Part shown: positions 57,780 to 64,000 of the stretch, piece after piece
Numbering within the stretch: the stretch's first letter is position 1
How the letters are laid out: every line of letters begins with the position of its first letter
From: Cupriavidus sp. WGlv3
GTDB lineage: Bacteria; Pseudomonadota; Gammaproteobacteria; Burkholderiales; Burkholderiaceae
Assembly (NCBI RefSeq): GCF_023952475.1
Contig: NZ_JALHRX010000005.1
Location: 186,001-250,000, forward strand
Length of the DNA: 64,000 nt
Direction: 5' to 3'
Notes under the pieces: generated by a model
What the model was told of the DNA's origin: nothing
What the model saw: the letters and a program-made list of their open reading frames with translations, nothing else
The model's database searches: none
Position numbers and translations under genes: made by a program

Positions 57780-58262
57780 ATGTCACAAGCACCTTCTTCC
57801 GCTCCACCCGCTGCCACGGCCAGTCCGTTCGATCCCGCCCAGTACCAGATGTGCGACAGCGTCGGCTATCTGATGCAGCGCGCCAAGAACATGCTGGCGC
57901 ACGGCGTCGAGCAGGAGGTGAGCAGCCTGGACATCACCCAGGCCCAGGCCAGTTGCCTGATGATGCTGGCCACCGGCCGCGCCTCGACCGTTACTGATCT
58001 GGGCCGCGAACTGAACACCGACATGGGCTCGGTCACGCGGCTGCTCAGCCGCATGGAAAAGCGCGGACTGATCGAGCGCCGCCGTCGCGATGCCGACCGC
58101 CGCGTGGTCGACCTGTCGGTGACGCCGCAGGGCCAGCAACTGGTGCAGCAACTGCCGGCGATCTTCTGCAAGGTCCTGGCGCATCACTTTCGCGGTTTCT
58201 CCGAGGCGGAGATCCAGCTGCTGCGCAGCATGCTGCGGCGGGTCATCGACAACAGCGGGTAG
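57780..58262 (+). CDS. MarR-family regulator of the efflux operon
   Basis: 160 residues from the ATG at 57780 (MSQAPSSAPPAA). Winged helix about 60-125: TVTDLGRELNTDMGSVTRLLSRMEKRGLIERRRRDADRRVVDLSVTPQG. First of four co-directional genes with the efflux set 109 bases downstream. Presumably represses it and itself until a phenolic or drug ligand binds. Confidence 0.92.
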   Translation: MSQAPSSAPPAATASPFDPAQYQMCDSVGYLMQRAKNMLAHGVEQEVSSLDITQAQASCLMMLATGRASTVTDLGRELNTDMGSVTRLLSRMEKRGLIERRRRDADRRVVDLSVTPQGQQLVQQLPAIFCKVLAHHFRGFSEAEIQLLRSMLRRVIDNSG

Positions 58263-58371
58263 CAGGCTGCGCGCCGGACTTCCGGCACACCAGATCGTCC
58301 GCGTCGGCCAGCCCGGCCGGATACCGTCAGCAGCCCGTAGTCACCGTATGGCTCCGCCACGGAGCAACACC

Positions 58372-59916
58372 ATGAAACCAGTTCTTCCATTCCGATTTAA
58401 CCGGCCTGCCAGCTCCCGCAAGCTGGCGCGCCGCGCCGGCACGCTGGCGCTGACCGCGATCGCGGCCGCGGCGCTGGCCGGCTGTGCGGCGCTTGGCAAT
58501 TCGCACAGCACCCAGACCATGGCCGACCCGGCCGCGATGGCCACCTCGCAAACCCTGCCCGGCGAACACGGGCAATGGCCCACGCAGAACTGGGTCGACC
58601 AGTTCAAGGACCCGCAGCTGAGCGCGCTGGTCGACGAAGCGGTCAAGGACAATCCCAGCCTGCAGGCCGCCTTTGCCCGCGTGGAAGCGTCGCGCGCCAT
58701 GGCCGAGGCCACACGCAGCGCGCTCTACCCGCACCTGGAGTTCGAAGGCAGCCTGATCCGCCAGCGCTTCTCCGAGAAAGATCTGTTCGAAGGCACGCCG
58801 CTGGCGGGCTCGTGGCAGAACCAGTCGCGCCTGCAGGTGGGCCTGTCCTATGACTTCGACTTCTGGGGCAAGAACCGCGATGCGCTCGAAGCCGCGCTGT
58901 CGGATGACCGCGCCGCCGAGGCCGAAAGCCAGGCCTCGCGCCTGATCCTGGCGACCTCGATCGCGCGCAACTACGCCCGCCTGGCCGCACTGTATGCCCA
59001 GCGCGACGTCGCCGAGCGCGCCATCGCGCAGCGCCGCGACCTGACCGAGCTGTCGCGCCAGAGGCTGGCCGCCGGCCTCGACACCCAGGTTGAGACCACG
59101 CAGGCACGCGGCACTGTGGCCGCATCGCAGACCGACCTGCAGCGCGTCGAAGAAGAGATCGCGCTGGCCCGCAACCAGCTTGCCGCGCTGCTGGGCAAGG
59201 GCCCGGACCGCGGCCTGCAGATCCAGCCGCCGGTATTGCTGGCCCAGGCCACGCCCACCCTGCCCGACGACCTGACCATCGGGCTGCTGGGCCGCCGCCC
59301 CGACCTGGTGGCGGCGCGCTGGCGCGTCGAGGCGGCGTCCAAAGACATCAACGTCGCCAGGAAGGAATTCCTGCCCGACGTCAGCCTGACCGCCTTTGCC
59401 GGCGTGGCCGCGCTCGATCCTTCGAACCTGCTGATGGGCATCAGCCGCACCTTCGGCATCGGTCCGACCGTGCGCCTGCCGATCTTCGAGGGCGGCAGGC
59501 TGCGCGCCAACCTGAAGGGCAAGTACGCCGGCTACGACATCGCCGTGGCCAACTACAACCAGGCGCTGGTCGATGCGCTGCGCGAGACCGCCGACACCAT
59601 GACCAGCATCCGCAGCGTCGACAAGCAGATCCAGACCCAGCGCGAAGCGCTGGACCTGGCCGAGCACGCCTACGCGCTGGCCACCACGCGCTACAAGGCC
59701 GGGCTCGGCACGCAACTGACCGTGCTCAACGCGGAAAGCAACGTGCTGCAGCAACGCCGCCTGGCGACCGACCTGAGGGCGCGGCGGCTGGACCTGCAGA
59801 TGGGCCTGATGAAGGCGCTCGGCGGCGGCTACCAGGAGCCTGCCGAAGGCCATGAGAGCGTGGCGCATGGCCAGGCACGGCAGCCGGACCACACCCAGGC
59901 GGGCGCCCGCGGCTGA
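58372..59916 (+). CDS. Outer-membrane efflux lipoprotein (NodT/OprM type)
   Basis: 514 residues from the ATG at 58372 (ribosome site CGGAG); an ATG at 58348 is less supported. Lipobox LAGC (Cys about 40). Two OEP repeats (about 90-290 and 310-495) forming the trimeric TolC-like channel. Partner of the EmrA/EmrB proteins downstream. Confidence 0.93.
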   Translation: MKPVLPFRFNRPASSRKLARRAGTLALTAIAAAALAGCAALGNSHSTQTMADPAAMATSQTLPGEHGQWPTQNWVDQFKDPQLSALVDEAVKDNPSLQAAFARVEASRAMAEATRSALYPHLEFEGSLIRQRFSEKDLFEGTPLAGSWQNQSRLQVGLSYDFDFWGKNRDALEAALSDDRAAEAESQASRLILATSIARNYARLAALYAQRDVAERAIAQRRDLTELSRQRLAAGLDTQVETTQARGTVAASQTDLQRVEEEIALARNQLAALLGKGPDRGLQIQPPVLLAQATPTLPDDLTIGLLGRRPDLVAARWRVEAASKDINVARKEFLPDVSLTAFAGVAALDPSNLLMGISRTFGIGPTVRLPIFEGGRLRANLKGKYAGYDIAVANYNQALVDALRETADTMTSIRSVDKQIQTQREALDLAEHAYALATTRYKAGLGTQLTVLNAESNVLQQRRLATDLRARRLDLQMGLMKALGGGYQEPAEGHESVAHGQARQPDHTQAGARG

Positions 59917-59960
59917 TCCGCGCACCCGGTGAACGCAGACAAGATTATCCAGAAGACATC

Positions 59961-61220
59961 ATGAGCAACAACCAGCAAGCGGCCGGCACCAACACCCCCC
60001 AGCAAGCCACGGCCACCCCATCCAACGGCAAGCGCAAGCGCATGCTGCTGTCGCTGAGCGCCGCGATCGTGGTCGCCGGCATCGGCTACGGCGTGTACTG
60101 GGGGCTGTATGCACGCCATTTCGAAAGCACCGACGACGCCTATGTCGCCGGCAACGTGGTCCAGGTCACGCCGCTGGTGGCCGGCACGGTGGTATCGATC
60201 GCCGCCGACGACACCCAGCTGGTCACCGCCGGCCAGCCGCTGATCCAGCTCGACCGCGCCGACACGCAGGTGGCGCTGGAACAAGCCGAGGCCCAGCTCG
60301 CCCAGGCCGTGCGCGAAGTGCGCACGCTGTACGTCAACAACGGCTCGCTCGCCGCCAACGTGGCGCTGCGCGAGGCCGACCTGGCCAAGGCGCGCGACGA
60401 CCTGCGCCGGCGCCAGGCCATTGCCGGCTCGGGCGCGGTGTCGAATGAAGAGATCTCGCACGCGCAAGCCGCGCTCAAGGGCGCCGAGTCGGCGCTGCTG
60501 GCCGCGCGCGAGCAGCTGGCATCGAACCAGGTGCTGACCGACCAGACCACGGTCGACAACCACCCCAACGTGCAGCGCGCCGCCGCCAACCTGCGCTCGG
60601 CCTACCTGTCGTTCGCGCGTTCGGCGCTGCCGGCGCCGGTGACCGGCTACGTCGCCAAGCGTTCGGTGCAGGTCGGCCAGCGCGTCGCCGCCGGCGCGCC
60701 GCTGATGGCGGTGGTGCCGCTGGACCAGGTCTGGGTCGACGCCAACTTCAAGGAAGTGCAGATCACGCATATGCGCATCGGCCAGCCCGTGACGCTGGAA
60801 GCCGACGTCTATGGCTCCAAGGTCGAATATCGCGGCAAGGTCGCGGGCTTCTCGGCCGGCACCGGCTCGGCGTTTTCGCTGCTGCCGGCGCAGAACGCCA
60901 CCGGCAACTGGATCAAGGTGGTGCAGCGCCTGCCGGTGCGCATCGCGCTGGACCCGCAGCAACTCAAGGACCATCCGCTGCGCGTGGGCCTGTCGATGAC
61001 GGTCAAGGTCGACGTGCGCCGCGAGGAAGGCGCCGCCATGGCCGCCGCCGCGCCGGCCAGGCCGATGCAGACCGACGTCTATGACAAGGTGGCGCAGGAT
61101 GCCGACCAGCTGATCGCGCGCATCATCGCCGCCAACAACGGCGGCCGCGGCACCGGCCTGTCCTCGGCCAGCGCCGCTCACGCCAAGGTCGCCAAGTCCG
61201 CCAAGCCCGCCAATACCTGA
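59961..61220 (+). CDS. emrA: Membrane fusion protein EmrA
   Basis: 419 residues. TM near residues 24-46, lipoyl-like half-motifs VAGTVVSIAADDTQLVTAGQPLIQLD and APVTGYVAKRSVQVGQRVAAGAPLMAVVPLDQVWVDANFKE, with a helical hairpin between (about 95-205). Links EmrB to the outer-membrane channel. 44 bases after the OMF gene, 2 bases before emrB. Confidence 0.95.
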   Translation: MSNNQQAAGTNTPQQATATPSNGKRKRMLLSLSAAIVVAGIGYGVYWGLYARHFESTDDAYVAGNVVQVTPLVAGTVVSIAADDTQLVTAGQPLIQLDRADTQVALEQAEAQLAQAVREVRTLYVNNGSLAANVALREADLAKARDDLRRRQAIAGSGAVSNEEISHAQAALKGAESALLAAREQLASNQVLTDQTTVDNHPNVQRAAANLRSAYLSFARSALPAPVTGYVAKRSVQVGQRVAAGAPLMAVVPLDQVWVDANFKEVQITHMRIGQPVTLEADVYGSKVEYRGKVAGFSAGTGSAFSLLPAQNATGNWIKVVQRLPVRIALDPQQLKDHPLRVGLSMTVKVDVRREEGAAMAAAAPARPMQTDVYDKVAQDADQLIARIIAANNGGRGTGLSSASAAHAKVAKSAKPANT

Positions 61221-61222
61221 TC

Positions 61223-62845
61223 ATGGCCACCTCCCCCTCCGCCGCACCGGCCGCGCCCGGGGCGCAGCCAGGCGCCGGCCCGGCGCCGGCGCGGGCCCTG
61301 CCGCAGCAGCCGCAGCCGCTGACCGGCGGCAAGCTGGTGCTCGGCACCATCGCGTTGTCGCTGGCCACGTTCATGAACGTGCTGGACTCGTCGATCGCCA
61401 ACGTGTCGATCCCGGCGATCTCCGGCGACCTGGGCGTGGCGCCGAACCAGGGCACCTGGGTCATCACCTCGTTCGCGGTGGCCAATGCGATCTCGGTGCC
61501 GCTGACCGGCTGGCTGACCACGCGCTTCGGCGCGGTGCGGCTGTTCATCACCTCGATCCTGCTGTTCGTGCTGGCGTCGTGGCTGTGCGGCGTCGCGCCC
61601 AACCTGGAGACGCTGCTGGCTGCGCGCGTGCTGCAGGGGGCAGTGGCCGGGCCGATGATCCCGCTGTCGCAGTCACTGCTGTTGTCGAGCTATCCGCCCG
61701 CGAAGAGCACCATGGCGCTCGCGCTATGGGGCATGACCACGCTGGTGGCACCGATCATGGGCCCGCTGCTGGGCGGCTGGATCTCGGACAACATGACCTG
61801 GCCGTGGATCTTCTACATCAACGTGCCGGTAGGCATCGTCACCGCCTACGCCACCTGGGCCATCTACAAGGACCGCGAGAGCCCCACCAAGGTGCTGCCG
61901 ATCGACCGCATCGGCCTGGCGCTGCTAGTGATCTGGGTGGGCTCGATGCAGCTGATGCTGGACAAGGGCAAGGAGCTGGACTGGTTCCACTCGACCGAGA
62001 TCGTGGTGCTGACCCTGGTGGCGATCGTCGGCTTCCTGTTCTTCCTCGCCTGGGAAACCTATGAGAAGCATCCCATTGTCGACATCAGCCTGTTCAAGGG
62101 CCGCAACTTCAGTTCCGGCGTGGTCGCGATCTCGGTGGCGTACGGGCTGTTCTTCGGCAACCTGGTGATCCTGCCGCTATGGCTGCAGACCATCGTCGGC
62201 TATACCGCGACCGACGCGGGCATCGTGATGGCGCCGGTCGGCATTTTCGCAATCCTGCTGTCGCCGGTGATCGGGCGCAACCTGCCGAAGATGGATGCAC
62301 GCTGGGTGGCCACCGCGGCCTTTATCACCTTCGGCATCGTCAGCCTGATGCGCGCGGGCTTCACCACGCAGGTCGATACCTGGACGCTGATGGTGCCCAC
62401 CTTGATCCAGGGCGCGGCCATGGCGATGTTCTTCATCCCGCTGACTTCGATCATCCTGTCAGGGCAGCCGCCGGAAAAGATCCCCGCCGCCTCGGGCCTG
62501 TCGAATTTCGTGCGGATCACCTTCGGCGGCATCGGCGCGTCGGTCTCGACCACCGTCTGGGAGAACCGCTCGGCGCTGCACCACGCGCAACTGGTCGAGC
62601 ACGTCAACCCGTACAACCCGGCCTACCACGCCCAGCTCAACCACCTGATGCAGATGGGCATGAGCCAGGCACAGGCGGTCGGCGTGATCGAGCGCAATAT
62701 CACCCAGCAGGCCGCCATGCTCGGCGCCAACGACATCTTCTGGATCTCGGGCGTGCTGTTCTTCGCGCTGATCGGCTTTGTCTGGCTGACGCGGCCGGCC
62801 AGGGGCGGCGGTGACGGCTCGGCGGACGCAATGGCGGCGCATTGA
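61223..62845 (+). CDS. emrB: DHA2-family drug/H+ antiporter EmrB
   Basis: 540 residues, 14 helices. Motif C-like NVPVGIVTAYATW and the MFS start FMNVLDSSIANVSIPAISGDLGVAPNQGTWVITSFAVANAISVPLTGWL identify the EmrB/QacA group. Pumps hydrophobic compounds outward using protons. The operon ends at the terminator directly after. Confidence 0.95.
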   Translation: MATSPSAAPAAPGAQPGAGPAPARALPQQPQPLTGGKLVLGTIALSLATFMNVLDSSIANVSIPAISGDLGVAPNQGTWVITSFAVANAISVPLTGWLTTRFGAVRLFITSILLFVLASWLCGVAPNLETLLAARVLQGAVAGPMIPLSQSLLLSSYPPAKSTMALALWGMTTLVAPIMGPLLGGWISDNMTWPWIFYINVPVGIVTAYATWAIYKDRESPTKVLPIDRIGLALLVIWVGSMQLMLDKGKELDWFHSTEIVVLTLVAIVGFLFFLAWETYEKHPIVDISLFKGRNFSSGVVAISVAYGLFFGNLVILPLWLQTIVGYTATDAGIVMAPVGIFAILLSPVIGRNLPKMDARWVATAAFITFGIVSLMRAGFTTQVDTWTLMVPTLIQGAAMAMFFIPLTSIILSGQPPEKIPAASGLSNFVRITFGGIGASVSTTVWENRSALHHAQLVEHVNPYNPAYHAQLNHLMQMGMSQAQAVGVIERNITQQAAMLGANDIFWISGVLFFALIGFVWLTRPARGGGDGSADAMAAH

Positions 62846-62864
62846 GCACACCAGCGATGCATGG

Positions 62865-62893
62865 AATGGCCCCGGTTCGGGGCCATTTTTTTT
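62865..62893 (+). terminator. Terminator of the emr operon
   Basis: AATGGCCCC/GGGGCCATT stem, 5-base loop, T8. Confidence 0.93.
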
Positions 62894-62966
62894 GCCCGTA
62901 TCCGGCAAGGGAAATTTCCCCTTGTGCTCCGGCCCCCATCGCCCTATGATTTGCCAACCGAATTAT

Positions 62967-62991
62967 GGAACCATGGTTCCGAAAAACGGAA
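62967..62991 (+). promoter_or_regulatory. Overlapping palindromic operators before the IclR gene
   Basis: GGAACCATGGTTCC (62967-62980) is a perfect 14-base palindrome; its last part begins a second dyad, TTCCG-AAAAA-CGGAA (62977-62991). Two dimers of the IclR protein could bind them in tandem. They lie 32 bases before the start codon. Confidence 0.65.
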
Positions 62992-63022
62992 CCCAAGCAA
63001 TGAACGTAGGTGGAGAAGCGGA

Positions 63023-63811
63023 GTGAGCATTCTTGAAGGCGTGGAGGGCGTGCTGGACCTGTTCGGGCACGGCCGCCACGAGATCACGTTCAACGATGTG
63101 CTGGATGAGCTGGGGCTGGCCAAGAGCTCGGCGTCGCGCCTGCTCGCCCAGATGGTGCGCTACCGGCTGCTGGAGTTGCAGCCGTCGACGCGCCGCTATC
63201 GCCCCGGCGCACTGGTGATCCGCGCGGCGCAGGCGGCCACGCAGGCGCACCCCTTTGACGACCAGTGCCGCGAGATCCTCGCCGGCTTGTCCGATTCGAC
63301 CGGCTTCACGGCCTACCTGTCGATGCTCGATGGCACCGACACCGTGGTGCTGCAGCGCCTGAACGGCAGCAACCCGGTGCAGGTGCTGTCGCCGCCGGGC
63401 GCGCGCCGCCCGGCCTTCACCACGGCCATGGGCCGCGTGCTGCTGTCGCGCCTGCCTGAGACCGAATTCAGCGCGCGCTACGGCGCCACCGGCGCCCGCA
63501 AGCTGCCCGACGCACCGGTCGGATGTCCCGCCACCGTAGCCGAGCTGCGCGAGCGCGTCGCCACGGCCCGCGCCGAGCGCAGCGCCATCGCGGTCAACGA
63601 AGGCATGCCGGGCATCGGTGCCGTTGCCACCACCCTGGCGGACCCGCTCTCGGGCGACGTGCGCGGACTGTGCCTGTCCTTCACCGCGATGCAGGTCAGC
63701 CAGGCCCAGGCGCGCGCGCTGCGCGAAACCCTGGTGCAGGCGGTGGCGCCGCTCGGGCAGCGCCTCGGCGATCCGCTCTGGCTCCATCCCGGCGACACCG
63801 CCGCCAACTAG
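63023..63811 (+). CDS. IclR-family regulator, GTG start
   Basis: 262 residues from GTG at 63023 (SILEGVEGVLDLFG), with GGAG 9 bases before. Winged helix about 1-65 (ITFNDVLDELGLAKSSASRLLAQMVRYRLLELQPSTRRYRPG) and effector domain about 80-255. GTG overlaps the stop of an 8-codon ORF starting at 63001 (GTGA). Probably controls pepE, 20 bases downstream. Confidence 0.9.
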   Translation: MSILEGVEGVLDLFGHGRHEITFNDVLDELGLAKSSASRLLAQMVRYRLLELQPSTRRYRPGALVIRAAQAATQAHPFDDQCREILAGLSDSTGFTAYLSMLDGTDTVVLQRLNGSNPVQVLSPPGARRPAFTTAMGRVLLSRLPETEFSARYGATGARKLPDAPVGCPATVAELRERVATARAERSAIAVNEGMPGIGAVATTLADPLSGDVRGLCLSFTAMQVSQAQARALRETLVQAVAPLGQRLGDPLWLHPGDTAAN

Positions 63812-63831
63812 TCATCCCGCAGTTCAGACCC

Positions 63832-64000
63832 ATGGAACTCCTGTTACTCAGCAACTCCTCCAGCGACGCGGGCTATCTCGTGCATGCCCACGACGCGATC
63901 CGCGAACTGGCCGGCGGGCGCACCCGTGCCTGCTTCCTGCCGTTCGCCGGCGTCACGCGCGACTGGGACAGCTACGAAGCGCTGGGGCGCGACGCACTGG
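63832..64000 (+). CDS. pepE: Peptidase E (aspartyl dipeptidase), N-terminal part
   Basis: 56 residues are visible before the window ends. MELLLLSNSSSDAGYLVHAH and CFLPFAGVTRDWDSYEALG match the opening of PepE (family S51). Cleaves Asp-X dipeptides. Follows the IclR gene by 20 bases. Confidence 0.9.
   Translation, partial: MELLLLSNSSSDAGYLVHAHDAIRELAGGRTRACFLPFAGVTRDWDSYEALGRDAL

Overview
The window is a GC-rich, densely coded stretch of chromosome from a betaproteobacterium. Protein sequences and gene order (sbp-ssu-cysTWA-cysB; hom-thrC-moeA-moaDE; rpsF-priB-rpsR-rplI-dnaB; a PHB-oligomer hydrolase beside an ABC uptake system) point to Burkholderiaceae, most likely Cupriavidus (Ralstonia eutropha-like), on the main chromosome. 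This is recognition from memory; no search was run. There is no prophage, transposon, CRISPR array or rRNA operon. One tRNA (His) is present.

Left part (1-13.6 kb, all minus strand): the N-terminal part of a LytS-type sensor kinase and a small membrane protein, then a 12-gene sulfur block. In transcription order this is sbp, ssuE, ssuA, ssuD, ssuC, ssuB, a degenerate EAL-domain protein, an RBBP9-like hydrolase, cysT, cysW, cysA and cysB. It joins alkanesulfonate uptake and desulfonation to sulfate import and the CysB regulator. The catalytically degraded EAL protein, translationally coupled to a small hydrolase inside the block, is the least explained part.

13.6-27.7 kb (minus): a ferritin-like protein and ClpB with a sigma-32-type promoter. 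Then comes a set reading TetR regulator, five-gene LivKGFHM-type ABC importer, acyl-CoA synthetase, lipoprotein 3-hydroxybutyrate-oligomer hydrolase and double-hotdog MaoC hydratase. Together these could hydrolyse, import, activate and dehydrate hydroxyalkanoate oligomers.

27.9-35.4 kb: an alpha/beta hydrolase, CrcB, molybdopterin genes (moaE, moaD, moeA), threonine biosynthesis (thrC, hom) and an AlaA-type aminotransferase. 35.7-41.8 kb: an Mth938-like protein, a Bcp peroxiredoxin without the usual resolving cysteine, a probable 6S RNA gene, PhoH2 (PIN-PhoH), a secreted protein, an NlpC/P60 lipoprotein, and a Pit phosphate transporter with its DUF47 partner.

42-45.2 kb: DnaB and the rplI-rpsR-priB-rpsF operon, with a candidate S6:S18 autoregulatory leader. 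45.2-51.1 kb: asparaginase, LexA with two SOS boxes, several small secreted or lipoprotein genes, DusA, two very small ORFs absent from a standard 60-residue cut-off, and tRNA-His. 51.1-57.6 kb: an FMN reductase, a 3-hydroxyisobutyryl-CoA hydrolase-like enzyme, a chemoreceptor, a fatty-acid-hydroxylase-family membrane protein and TypA/BipA.

57.7-64 kb (plus): MarR-controlled tripartite efflux genes (MarR, outer-membrane lipoprotein, EmrA, EmrB), then an IclR regulator with overlapping palindromic operators and the start of peptidase E. Gene pairs are separated by many clear intrinsic terminators, listed individually.
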